A stretch of DNA of 64,000 nt, taken from positions 2,774,001-2,838,000 of the forward strand of contig NZ_LT629689.1 of the NCBI RefSeq assembly GCF_900102035.1, written 5' to 3'. Each line of letters starts with the position of its first letter. The first letter of the stretch is position 1. This stretch comes from Pseudomonas extremaustralis. GTDB taxonomy: Bacteria; Pseudomonadota; Gammaproteobacteria; Pseudomonadales; Pseudomonadaceae. Shown here piece by piece: positions 27,799-35,733 of the stretch. Made by a program: the position numbers and the translations under genes. The notes under the pieces were generated by a model. The model saw nothing but the letters and a program-made list of their open reading frames with translations, had not been told where the DNA came from and ran no database searches.

Positions 27799-29963
27799 TT
27801 TGCCTGTCCTGGCCGAATTCTTTTGAGCAAATCGATAACCTGCGCAGTGCGCTCGCCGGCATATGAATCATGCGCTTTCGGTGTCAATTCAGATTGAAGT
27901 GAAGCTGGCTCCGCCCTAACGCCTTCAGGAACAACAGCATTTTCACGCTCACGGAGACGTTCTTCTGCGCGGTTCTCGCGGATGTTTCCAGTGGCCTCTG
28001 CCTTGGTGGGCGGAGCAGGTTCCAGTTTTCGTTCTGCGAGTGCATGACTGATGATCTGGTGGACCTGATCGCTAAGCTGCACACGGCTTTCCAGCTCGGC
28101 TCGCCGGCGAGTAGGCGGTTTTTGGCGATAGGCTTCGAGCAGATCAAAAATCTCGTCCGAGCGGTAATTCGCGTAACCGGCATCCGATCGTCGAAGATCA
28201 CAACGGATAAACTGCTTGGCCTCTCCCTGAATCCAAATGTGTGCCGCAGAGTTCGGATCGAACCAACACTCTATTGACCAAACGCCCCCTTTGCGAGCCT
28301 TGGCAAACCAATCTTTCTCTATGGCCATATCACACACGTAGTGCATGCCGCGAAACATCACCCCGCCCTTTTGAACGGTCGCGCGCTCGCGAGGCAAGAG
28401 ATGGAGGTAAACCAGCTCGTCAGGACGTTTGTTGGATTCGATCAGGTCGTTGTCGCAGGCCCAATTCCATATCCCGTTGGGTGTAGGTTCAACGCCGTCA
28501 TTCATCATCGCCTGAGTCAGTCGTTCAGGCTGTCGATGGTGCCCGTTATAGTGGAGTACGCACTTGATGAGGATTTGGGTGAACTCTTTGAGATTCAGCG
28601 TGGCATCGAGCCGGTAGTCTCGCTCGCCTCGCTCTTTGTCTCGCGCTGCTACCCCGCCAGGTAGCCATCTGATACCCGTCAAATCATTCAAAATGCCAAA
28701 CCGACTTTCCACCATAGGCTTCCAATCCGGCCGATAAGGCGGAGCAGTGCCCATCTCAATTCCCAATCCTGACGATAGCCCCTCTGCTGCGAGTGACAGC
28801 ATCTCTCCTCGGTCGGCGTAAATCTGGTGGGGCAGGTGGTGACAATTCCAATCATCTGCATTGATTTCGACGCCGTTCTGAGCGCAGAACTCGACTTTGG
28901 AGGTAAATGCGTTGAACAGCGCTTGCCTGGCCCCATTCCAACTAGGGCCCTCCAATCCTACATAGAGACCAGCAATCATTCCGGAGAAGCTATCCACAAC
29001 GATATAAACTACGGGCCGGCCAATGAGCATCCGCCTGGAGTAGCTGTTGACCAAATAAATATCGGCAATAGTCGCGTCGATCTCGAACTGATGACAGGGT
29101 CCACGCAGCCAATCGCGAACGGTACCTGAAAGCGGACGGCAGTCTTTTAACCATCTCCTCAATCCTTTACGGCCACGCTCGGTTTCAATCTCGTCGAAAA
29201 AAATCTGTCCCCAATATTGGAACTGCCTCAAGCTGGGGAGTTCTGAACCAGGCAACAAACGAAGCTCTTCTTCACTGTTTTTAGAGATGTCTCGAACTGA
29301 GTAGAATCGTCTCAACATTTCGTCATATGCGCTCGAAATAGAAGATTTCTTATCTCTTACATATAGAGCATACCCAACACGGATGCATCGTTTATCAACC
29401 GCACTAAGCATCTTGGAAGGCGAAGTAAGAACGCCTTGAAATTTAGGCTTTCGCCCTGGTGGCCTACTTGGATCATATTTTCTATCCGCAACACCTACCG
29501 CCGTATAATTACTAAGCAATGAGTTGCGAACTTGACCATAAAACCAATATCGGTAAAGAAGCCGATAGATCGTTTTCCGCTGGATTCCGAGCTCTGACGC
29601 CCGTCTGCTAACAAGCCGGCCTAACTCACCTCGTACAAATATTTGTCCCGGGTATTCAGGATCTAATAGAGGGGCGATAACGGCCCACTTTTCGTCCCGG
29701 CCTTGCTTGGCTCTCTCATCCAACTGTTCCTCAAGCACAAGCATAAACTCGGGCGTGGTGATGGCTGCTGGTTTGGTGTGACCAGATGCTATCGAGCGAC
29801 GCAGCTCCTCCAGACCAACCGCGTACGGCTGCCGGGGTGGGTCAGCTAGATCTATCACAACTGCTAAGTCACGCGTTTCATCCTGGTAAAGGAGCCTGGC
29901 TATCGTAGAGATGACCGACAGATCGGTTACAGGCTCGAAAACGTCATTAACGAGAACAGTCAT
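27795..29963 (-). CDS. tnsB: TnsB-like DDE transposase
   Basis: Transposase of 722 aa that would bind the element's end repeats and join 3' ends to target DNA. After N-terminal DNA-binding domains, the rve catalytic core shows Asp296 (FEIDATIAD), Asp384 (IYADRGEM) and Glu419 (KPMVESRFG), followed by a Mu-type C-terminal barrel. It overlaps tnsA and tnsC by 4 bp on each side, giving a tight tnsABC operon. Confidence 0.93.
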   Translation of the reverse strand: MTVLVNDVFEPVTDLSVISTIARLLYQDETRDLAVVIDLADPPRQPYAVGLEELRRSIASGHTKPAAITTPEFMLVLEEQLDERAKQGRDEKWAVIAPLLDPEYPGQIFVRGELGRLVSRRASELGIQRKTIYRLLYRYWFYGQVRNSLLSNYTAVGVADRKYDPSRPPGRKPKFQGVLTSPSKMLSAVDKRCIRVGYALYVRDKKSSISSAYDEMLRRFYSVRDISKNSEEELRLLPGSELPSLRQFQYWGQIFFDEIETERGRKGLRRWLKDCRPLSGTVRDWLRGPCHQFEIDATIADIYLVNSYSRRMLIGRPVVYIVVDSFSGMIAGLYVGLEGPSWNGARQALFNAFTSKVEFCAQNGVEINADDWNCHHLPHQIYADRGEMLSLAAEGLSSGLGIEMGTAPPYRPDWKPMVESRFGILNDLTGIRWLPGGVAARDKERGERDYRLDATLNLKEFTQILIKCVLHYNGHHRQPERLTQAMMNDGVEPTPNGIWNWACDNDLIESNKRPDELVYLHLLPRERATVQKGGVMFRGMHYVCDMAIEKDWFAKARKGGVWSIECWFDPNSAAHIWIQGEAKQFIRCDLRRSDAGYANYRSDEIFDLLEAYRQKPPTRRRAELESRVQLSDQVHQIISHALAERKLEPAPPTKAEATGNIRENRAEERLRERENAVVPEGVRAEPASLQSELTPKAHDSYAGERTAQVIDLLKRIRPGQAK

Positions 29964-30814
29964 GACATTTTCTCCTTCAACGATACTTGGACAGGGCTCG
30001 CGGAAACTTCGAAGTCAGGAACTAGACCAGTAAGATGGAGAGGAGTGTTAACCAAATCTATTTTCAGTATCTTGGTCCAAACCAGATGAAAGAAAATTGC
30101 TTGAGCGTCTATATAGGAAATTGACAGAAGGGATGCTATTTTTCTTAGACAGGTGGCCAAGGTCCACGAATATTCCCGGCTGTTCACTAGGCACTCAATA
30201 AAATTCGAATGCAACGGCAGTTTCATTAAATCACGAGAGAGCTTCGAGTATCTCCTGATTAGTCCAATATTTTTTATCAAATCTCGTGTAAAAAACTCGT
30301 CTGTTACGATTTTCCAATCAACACCTTGGCTTTCCCAAAAGCGCTTTTCAATCTCAAGTTTCTCAAGCGTTCTTTTACTTCTGTTGCCAATTAAATCGGA
30401 ACGATACTTCACCGTCCTAGCTACCGATTTGAAGTTTCCGCTCGGGTCTTTAACAGTTAACAGGAAGTCTGTTGTCATCACATAAGGCAGTGTTGTTCTA
30501 GGGTATCTTGGATAGCGTACAGCTATCGCCGACGCTATCGCTTGCGCACGCTCTGTGGGTAGTAAAGGGTATTGCTCTCGGATATCCACGACGTCTTCAG
30601 AAAATTCACACACAAGGAAGTACGAACGCTCGAGATCTGACAGTAGGTGATGAATTCTCTCGATCTTCACACCTTGAATCTTGTGCGAACGACCTATCGA
30701 CGGGACATCTTGTACCCGCAGCCAAGGCACGTAGCTTGCCCCGGCGCCTTCGCCAAATCCATTTGCAATGTGCCGTTCAATGTCCTGCTGTGATGCAAAC
30801 TTACGACCTCGCAA
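29960..30814 (-). CDS. tnsA: TnsA-like endonuclease
   Basis: Restriction-like endonuclease of 284 aa that cuts the 5' ends of the element, enabling cut-and-paste. It begins at TTG after a strong AGGAGG 6 nt away. The N-terminal catalytic residues fit Tn7 TnsA: Glu62 (SDLERSYF), Asp116 (MTTDFLLTV) and Lys136 (ARTVKYR). A C-terminal winged-helix part follows. It lies about 190 bp inside the transposon end, as in Tn7. Confidence 0.9.
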   Translation of the reverse strand: MRGRKFASQQDIERHIANGFGEGAGASYVPWLRVQDVPSIGRSHKIQGVKIERIHHLLSDLERSYFLVCEFSEDVVDIREQYPLLPTERAQAIASAIAVRYPRYPRTTLPYVMTTDFLLTVKDPSGNFKSVARTVKYRSDLIGNRSKRTLEKLEIEKRFWESQGVDWKIVTDEFFTRDLIKNIGLIRRYSKLSRDLMKLPLHSNFIECLVNSREYSWTLATCLRKIASLLSISYIDAQAIFFHLVWTKILKIDLVNTPLHLTGLVPDFEVSASPVQVSLKEKMS

Positions 30815-31004
30815 CCCACGCCTCCTCAGTCGATGCGGACCGCTTCACCTCGCGTCGAGAAAAAGTCGTAGAAGGACACGACTGCCAAAGCGGCCGTATT
30901 CAAAACATTTTCCAGACTACACCCGCTGAAAGTTGAAGCGATGAATCCAGACCAAAGGGAAAGCCTGGAAAGGAAAACCCCTGTAGATACGGGGGGTTGA
31001 GCCT

Positions 31005-31071
31005 TGTGTCAATCTATGTTCATCAGTGTCAAACTTTATTGTTTTGTGTCAATCTTTATTGTTCAAAACCA
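31005..31071 (-). mobile_element. End of the Tn7-like transposon (TnsB sites)
   Basis: Three copies of GTGTCAAnCTnTnTT start at 31006, 31026 and 31046, an exact 20-bp period. On the minus strand each ends in (A)ACAATAAAG or a variant, as in Tn7 TnsB sites. The outermost ACAATAAAG is preceded by nine bases beginning TG (TGGTTTTGA), the same spacing as TGT plus six in Tn7, which would place the terminus at 31071. The exact terminal base is inference. Confidence 0.75.
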
Positions 31072-31090
31072 GCCGCTGACCCTCAACGAT

Positions 31091-31163
31091 TTCGCGGACG
31101 CGAAAACCGCGCCTCTCCTACTGCCGAAGCCCGCAAGCGCGGGCAGTGAGTGGCAGTCTTTTC
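31091..31163 (-). repeat. Two-hairpin repeat, copy 1
   Basis: Hairpin A GGACGCG-AAAA-CCGCGCC (31096-31113) and hairpin B GCCCGC-AAGC-GCGGGC (31129-31144), joined by TCTCCTACTGCC. On the minus strand it follows the stop of the 82-aa gene directly. The gene it would have preceded is missing: the Tn7-like end lies 20 bp further on. Confidence 0.7.
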
Positions 31164-31412
31164 CTATCGACTTTCGGCCAATTTTTGAGCTAGGTCCTGG
31201 AACGATCGATCATCTGGTCCATTACGTCTGAACGCAGAAAGCAACGTCAGCATAAAATTGTAATTTCTGGCATCCATCGCACGTAGCTGAGAGCCTATGT
31301 CGAATGGATATTTTTGGGCGTTCCAAAGGTGCAATACGAACGCTTGCAGTGGCGGTTGCTGCAAGATTGTCTGGGCATGAATAGCAAACTCACTGGTAAC
31401 CCCGGTGGCCAT
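31164..31412 (-). CDS. Small hypothetical protein between hairpin repeats
   Basis: An 82-residue protein without a recognised domain, rich in Gln, Leu and Phe and probably helical (ILQQPPLQAFVLHLWNAQKYPFDI). The start is an ATG with GGGAA upstream. It is bounded by hairpin repeat copies 1 and 2, so it looks like a single-gene unit. Function unknown. Confidence 0.6.
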   Translation of the reverse strand: MATGVTSEFAIHAQTILQQPPLQAFVLHLWNAQKYPFDIGSQLRAMDARNYNFMLTLLSAFRRNGPDDRSFQDLAQKLAESR

Positions 31413-31427
31413 GTTGATTCCCTGTCA

Positions 31428-31516
31428 TTTGCGGGACGCGAAAACCGCGCCTCTTCTACTGCCGCTGCCCAGCGTTTGACGGCTGGGCTTGGCATGCACC
31501 TGGGAAGGATTTTCCC
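31428..31516 (-). repeat. Two-hairpin repeat, copy 2
   Basis: Hairpin A GGACGCG-AAAA-CCGCGCC (31434-31451) and hairpin B GCCCAGC-GTTTGACG-GCTGGGC (31467-31488), joined by TCTTCTACTGCC. On the minus strand it starts 3 bp after the MNT gene stop and ends 15 bp before the ATG of the 82-aa gene. Confidence 0.75.
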
Positions 31517-31519
31517 TGA

Positions 31520-31870
31520 TCAGTTGGTCGGGATGGTTGAGGTGGAATTTTCAACCTTATAGACCACGACACTTGACTGCTCTAAAGCCTGATGGATGCG
31601 GGGCGTCTCTACCTCACCTCCATACCAATCAAGATCGATGATCACAGGAACAACTCCGGCTATCGAGGCCTTGAGGCGCTGCGCTTCACAGGTCCAGGTA
31701 GTAAATGGACTGCTATCGCCCTGCAAGGTGAAAATCTCGACCGCAACATCCAGATCGCTGTCTGGCTTATGCGCGCCACGAACTCGGCTGCCAAAGAGAT
31801 ACGCCTTTCGAATTAGCGGCTCGGAGCTGGCCCATTTCGCGACGGCTGCTGACATAGTCTCAATGTTCAT
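31520..31870 (-). CDS. MNT-type nucleotidyltransferase domain protein
   Basis: A 116-residue minimal nucleotidyltransferase. The start at 31870 (MNIETMSAAVAKW) follows GGAAAAGGA; a longer frame runs into the hairpin repeat. The MNT motif is intact: LFGSRVRG then DSDLDVAVEI, with a third acidic site in VIIDLDWYG. MNT proteins often act as antitoxins that AMPylate a HEPN toxin, but no clear HEPN gene adjoins it. It may act alone or on an unrelated partner. Confidence 0.8.
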   Translation of the reverse strand: MNIETMSAAVAKWASSEPLIRKAYLFGSRVRGAHKPDSDLDVAVEIFTLQGDSSPFTTWTCEAQRLKASIAGVVPVIIDLDWYGGEVETPRIHQALEQSSVVVYKVENSTSTIPTN

Positions 31871-31888
31871 GGTCCTTTTCCGTGCTGG

Positions 31889-31975
31889 TTTCGCGGACCC
31901 AAAATTGGGCGTCCTTCTATGCACCTGCCCCACGTTTGACGGCGGGGCTTGGGTGTCCCTAGTGCGATTTCCCTA
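31889..31975 (-). repeat. Two-hairpin repeat, copy 3
   Basis: Hairpin A GGACCCAAAATTGGGCGTCC (31895-31914) and hairpin B GCCCCAC-GTTTGACG-GCGGGGC (31927-31948). Stem sequences differ from copies 1-2 while pairing is kept, apart from one A-C mismatch. It overlaps the stop of the 300-aa gene and ends 19 bp before the MNT ATG. Confidence 0.75.
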
Positions 31976-32875
31976 GGATCTTCGGTATGAGGGAGATATG
32001 TGGCTGAACAGCTCATCGAGTTCACCTGAGGTGGGACTATAAGCGGGTTCAAATTGGCCGCTAGCGCCGGCAAACACGTACTTTGAGCACAGGCATTCAT
32101 CCGCTGACTGCTCGCAGTTTTTGCATGGGGGATTACAAAGCTCGATCATCTGATCAATAGCTGTTGAAGGGTCATCGGGATCATAGATATCAGGGTAGTA
32201 GGAGCTTTCCATAACTATGAAATCGCCCCTCGCAAACATCAAAACATCTTCAACACACTTAAACTGCCAGTTTGATAATGCCTTCAGTGCTGGCAAAAGC
32301 ACCACCCGGCAGTAGTCGAATCGATAGTTCTCAAGGTGACACATAACTCGGCCCTCATCCTCCGCGAGGCTTTGGTACGAAATTTCCCCATACCGTTCCT
32401 CTACACTCTCATATCGCTTGGTATCGAGCCGGATGTGCTTTAAGGCATTGTTGATCGCGTCAATAAGTTCCATTTTACGGTTGCCGAGGTATGCGCCGGC
32501 CACCGAGAATCTCTCGTCAAAAGTTTTTACCAGATCCTTACGAGATTCTTTTATCCCATCAGCAGATCTCACAGCCTGTAAGTAGTCAACGCTGTGTGCC
32601 AAAAGTAGGTTCACTCCAAATACTTGGTGGAGCGCAACCGCGTTCAGTTTGACCTTCGCTTCGAGATCATCCTTTGCAGGCTCAAGGATATTAGTGATGA
32701 ATTGACGATAGTCATCACTTGCCAATTGAAGGGCTTCGGTCACTTCAGTTTCGGGTTTAGGCTTAAGATTGCCGATGATCGCCATACCGTACCTCGGGTA
32801 AAAAACCAACTTGCAGATGGATCCTTGGCCAAAAGAATCGAGCCTAACTCTTCCTTGAGCAGGACGGTTACTCAC
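31973..32875 (-). CDS. Hypothetical protein linked to the PIN/AAA pair
   Basis: A 300-residue protein without a family I recognise. The middle is helical (AINNALKHIRLDTKRY near residue 140, somewhat like helical HEPN-type segments but without a clear RxxxxH motif). The C-terminus has a Cys cluster (CNPPCKNCEQSADECLCSKY, about 250-270) that could bind zinc. It starts 9 bp after the PIN gene stop, so it is probably the third gene of that operon. Confidence 0.7.
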   Translation of the reverse strand: MSNRPAQGRVRLDSFGQGSICKLVFYPRYGMAIIGNLKPKPETEVTEALQLASDDYRQFITNILEPAKDDLEAKVKLNAVALHQVFGVNLLLAHSVDYLQAVRSADGIKESRKDLVKTFDERFSVAGAYLGNRKMELIDAINNALKHIRLDTKRYESVEERYGEISYQSLAEDEGRVMCHLENYRFDYCRVVLLPALKALSNWQFKCVEDVLMFARGDFIVMESSYYPDIYDPDDPSTAIDQMIELCNPPCKNCEQSADECLCSKYVFAGASGQFEPAYSPTSGELDELFSHISPSYRRS

Positions 32876-32884
32876 CGAGAAATA

Positions 32885-33385
32885 TCATCGACGAATAGGG
32901 TGATTCGGTCGGTAATGGTACGCTTCTAGATCGCTATCTAAAGACCAGATGAATAACTCGCTCATGGGGAACCGCGCTAAGCACCTCTCATATTCTTTGA
33001 TGATGCTGAGATCACCAAAGCTAGTACCTTCACCGATTCGAGTGTCAGACTTATTTTGGCCAGCTTTGTCCGGAAACTCAGCCAGCCACTCGAGAATTTC
33101 TCTCGTGTTGGGAAACTCGCTGAGCCTATAAGGGGGCTCGTCGGCGAACGCGGCGCGTACTGCATCACAGAAGCGCTGTGCTGTTTGTCGGCGGAGTCTT
33201 CCATCGCCGTTTTGAGCGACATGATTACCGGTCTCGAGGATAGTGGCCATCGGCAGAATAAACGTGCAACTGTTGTCTGCATACTCGAGGAAATCGGCAC
33301 CCACACGCTCGGCGTCCTGATTGAGCCCCGGCACGTTTAGCATGTTTACGAACACGCTAGTATCGATCAAGCAGATTGAGCTCAT
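32885..33385 (-). CDS. PIN-domain-like nuclease
   Basis: A 166-residue protein with PIN-like acidic residues: Asp8 in CLIDTSVFVNML, a Glu in ATILETGNHV, an Asp in GTSFGDLSIIKEY and a final Asp in IWSLDSDLEAY. Such domains cleave RNA in toxin and defence systems. Its ATG shares a base with the TAA of the upstream AAA ATPase, so the two are translationally coupled. The start giving MSSICLIDTS is preferred over a longer frame inside the ATPase gene. Confidence 0.78.
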   Translation of the reverse strand: MSSICLIDTSVFVNMLNVPGLNQDAERVGADFLEYADNSCTFILPMATILETGNHVAQNGDGRLRRQTAQRFCDAVRAAFADEPPYRLSEFPNTREILEWLAEFPDKAGQNKSDTRIGEGTSFGDLSIIKEYERCLARFPMSELFIWSLDSDLEAYHYRPNHPIRR

Positions 33386-34677
33386 TATGCCTCTCCCTGC
33401 ATTTTCCGGAGCCAATTCAACGCATTTTGCCGTTTCTGCGTGACCGTGACGGGCGATTTCACAAAACGATCCACGATACCGTTGGTTACGAGCTCCCCTA
33501 ATGGCCCTTGAGAGACCAACCCGGCGTAGTCCTGCAGATCAGCAAGGCGTACCAAGCGGCTGTCGCCATCCTGCGGATCACGGTAGCAAAACACCACATC
33601 GCCCAATGCACTATCTGGAAGTGCATCCATCAAAGCTGGGTTGTGGGTGCTGAGCAGCAGGCGCACACCACGGAGCTCTGCTTGCTCACGCATAGTTTTC
33701 AGTAGTTGGCGCGCACGTGACGGGTGGACACCGTTATCGACTTCCTCGATTACCAGCGTCGACTCCGCCGGTGCAGACAGCAGAGCAGCGGCGATAGCCA
33801 GCACTCTAAGGGTGCCATCAGAGAGCAGTTCAACGGACCAATTACGCTCGACCGATCCGAAGTTCTCAACCAGCTCCAAGGATACGCGTCCGCGGCGATC
33901 CTCGAAGAAGTTCACATCCTTTACGTCTTGCTCGGGCAAACTCTTGATGAACTCGATGATCGCAGGACGGGCCTCCTCGTCCTGCCAGAGTGTATAAAGC
34001 ACACCGGACAGGTTAGAGCAGTCACCACGCAGCTTCTTGTCCGGATAACTATCGCCACGCATCAGAGCAGGCACGGGATCAAGGAACAAGGTATTAGCAA
34101 GTAGGTACTGGAAGTGCTCAGTCGTTTGCGGGATGACTTTCTGTGCTTTCTTGTGCCCTGAGTCGAACAAAGCTGAACTGGCGAGCTGGTTTAGGATGGC
34201 GATCTGGTCAGTGCATGTGATTTGTGGCTTCTTACCACCTGTGGAGAAATTATTGTATGCAACGCGTACGTCAGTACTCAAACCGCTAGAGGACTGCTCG
34301 ATACGGTAAAGCGGGAATTTTTGGAGAGGCGAGCTGATACTTTCGTGAACGATGTGCAACTCATCTTCTCGCAGGGCGATTTCAACACTTAGGCTATTCC
34401 AGTCCAAGTCGTCGGTTTCGCAACCCAAGGTGAATGACCGGCCCTGGTGGTAGGGAAGGTCCTTAATTTGACCACGGAGAATCTGCTCAGACTCATCGAC
34501 CCGGTGGCGTAACACCGACAGCTTCTGACCCTGGCCCAGCCAGCATAGGAAGCGGAAGGCCTCTAGCGCGTTACTTTTGCCTGAGGCATTGGCGCCTATC
34601 ATTAGCGTCAAGGGCGACAGCGGTAACCGCTGCTCCCGATAACTTTTGAATCCCTTGATAATGATATTTGTCAGCAT
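33385..34677 (-). CDS. AAA/OLD-like ATPase (SMC-type head)
   Basis: A 430-residue ATPase. The start at 34677 follows GGAAGGAG and gives MLTNIIIKGFKSYREQ, typical of RecF/OLD-like ATPases; a longer frame has no match. Walker A is IGANASGKSNALEAF (about residues 26-40), the signature region ELLSDGTLRVLAIAAAL, Walker B TLVIEEVDNGVHP and the H-loop LLLSTHNPALMD. Coupled to a PIN nuclease, it resembles two-gene ATPase-effector defence modules. Not a DNA repair RecF, given context and length. Confidence 0.85.
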   Translation of the reverse strand: MLTNIIIKGFKSYREQRLPLSPLTLMIGANASGKSNALEAFRFLCWLGQGQKLSVLRHRVDESEQILRGQIKDLPYHQGRSFTLGCETDDLDWNSLSVEIALREDELHIVHESISSPLQKFPLYRIEQSSSGLSTDVRVAYNNFSTGGKKPQITCTDQIAILNQLASSALFDSGHKKAQKVIPQTTEHFQYLLANTLFLDPVPALMRGDSYPDKKLRGDCSNLSGVLYTLWQDEEARPAIIEFIKSLPEQDVKDVNFFEDRRGRVSLELVENFGSVERNWSVELLSDGTLRVLAIAAALLSAPAESTLVIEEVDNGVHPSRARQLLKTMREQAELRGVRLLLSTHNPALMDALPDSALGDVVFCYRDPQDGDSRLVRLADLQDYAGLVSQGPLGELVTNGIVDRFVKSPVTVTQKRQNALNWLRKMQGEA

Positions 34678-34750
34678 GGTCACTCCTTCCAAGGCTTGTT
34701 GATCTGCATCCGTATTTTCTTGAACTCGTCCGGTGTCATCCTGATGCCCA

Positions 34751-35413
34751 TCAAATAATTCTCCGCACAATATCGCCCAAGCGGGCAGGATCCCCCGCAC
34801 AGAGCTTCTTGACCGCCTCCAAACTTTCGATGCCCAAAATCTCGCTGATATGCCTCAAGTCGATGCCACGGCGCTTGAGCTTTACCGCGAGCGTCCGCCG
34901 CCCTGACTGCGCACTGGCCCCCTCAATCCCCGCAAGGCCAAACAGGCGCGTATATAACCGGCTGAGCTGATTCGCACTGTAGTAGGTCTTGCCGTCTCGA
35001 CGCTGCGCACTGATTTTCAACCCTTCACCAGTTCGACCGGAGACGAACAAGGGCGAGTCCGGGTCGAGGCCACGATATGCCATCACCCTGGTAGAAACGC
35101 CATGACCGCGTACAAGGCGTTCTGCAAGGTGTGTATCTATAGCGTTAGTCAATTTCTTGCTGGTCCAGCACAACGGCCTTGAACGATGGTTGTAGGCAAT
35201 CTCTGCCCGCACCTGAGAGTCGATCATTACAGCGCCTGATTGCGTCAAGTAGTCGCTCACACGCAGACGGCAAATCTCCGTCACGGTCATGCCGGTGCCA
35301 AAGCAGGTAAGCAGAAGGGCAGCATCCCGGCATCCGTTCTCAGGGCTGCTAACTTTCGCAACCCGAAAAGCATGCTCAAGCTGCTCATCTTCGATAACAA
35401 TCGCTTTGGGCAT
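34751..35413 (-). CDS. Degenerate tyrosine recombinase/phage-integrase-like protein
   Basis: A 220-residue protein with the integrase catalytic-domain outline. TGMTVTEICRLRVSDY aligns with the box I TGxRxSE pattern but has Thr in place of the first catalytic Arg. SAQSGRRTLAVKLKRRGIDLRHISEILGI aligns with box II; the usual His and the final Tyr are not evident. It may be a DNA-binding accessory or an inactive relic. It is 73 bp upstream of the ATPase gene and read the same way. Confidence 0.75.
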   Translation of the reverse strand: MPKAIVIEDEQLEHAFRVAKVSSPENGCRDAALLLTCFGTGMTVTEICRLRVSDYLTQSGAVMIDSQVRAEIAYNHRSRPLCWTSKKLTNAIDTHLAERLVRGHGVSTRVMAYRGLDPDSPLFVSGRTGEGLKISAQRRDGKTYYSANQLSRLYTRLFGLAGIEGASAQSGRRTLAVKLKRRGIDLRHISEILGIESLEAVKKLCAGDPARLGDIVRRII

Positions 35414-35463
35414 TATTCACTCTAGATGCTGATTTATCATCAATCCTGACATAGTACGTCAAC

Positions 35464-35489
35464 AAAAAGGCCGGAGATAGCCCCGGCCT
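35464..35489 (-). terminator. Rho-independent terminator (minus strand)
   Basis: Perfect stem AGGCCGG / CCGGCCT (35468-35474, 35483-35489), followed on the minus strand by a short T run. It would stop leftward transcription before the recombinase-like gene, insulating it from the T4SS side. Confidence 0.6.
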
Positions 35490-35523
35490 GTTGGTGTTAC
35501 TCACGTTCACGGAAAATGGGTTG

Positions 35524-35537
35524 TGACGATATCGTCA
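35524..35537. promoter_or_regulatory. Perfect palindrome TGACGATATCGTCA, operator candidate
   Basis: A 14-bp perfect dyad extended with one mismatch per arm (GTTGtGACGAT / ATCGTCAtCAAC), located about 200 bp upstream of the first T4SS gene. The form suggests a dimeric repressor site; the regulator is unknown. Confidence 0.4.
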
Positions 35538-35733
35538 TCAACTAAGCTCATCGAGAGTGGAATTTCCCTAGAGCCTCAACCACTCTCTCCATCAAAGATC
35601 GAAGGACCACATAGCTGTAAGTAAACATCTCCAGTACCTCCCCAGAAAAAGCGATTCATCAGACCTCAGGTTTCTTGCGGAAAAATTCGACCTCTAACTT
35701 GATTCTGCTCCCAGATCCATATGGGCCAGCATC

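Larger units (their letters stand above)
35414..35733. other. Divergent regulatory gap before the T4SS operon
   Basis: A 320-bp gap between the leftward recombinase-like gene and the rightward transfer operon. It contains a minus-strand terminator near 35464-35489 and a perfect 14-bp palindrome at 35524-35537; no gene is seen. Confidence 0.55.

Noticed and set aside
31006..31063. Regular 20-bp repeats considered as a CRISPR array
   Set aside because: Only three imperfect copies directly abutting, no spacers; they match Tn7-type TnsB sites.
31091..31975. Hairpin repeats considered as classical integron attC sites
   Set aside because: The gene-plus-repeat order fits, but the required RYYYAAC and GTTRRRY ends were not found, and no integron integrase is nearby.
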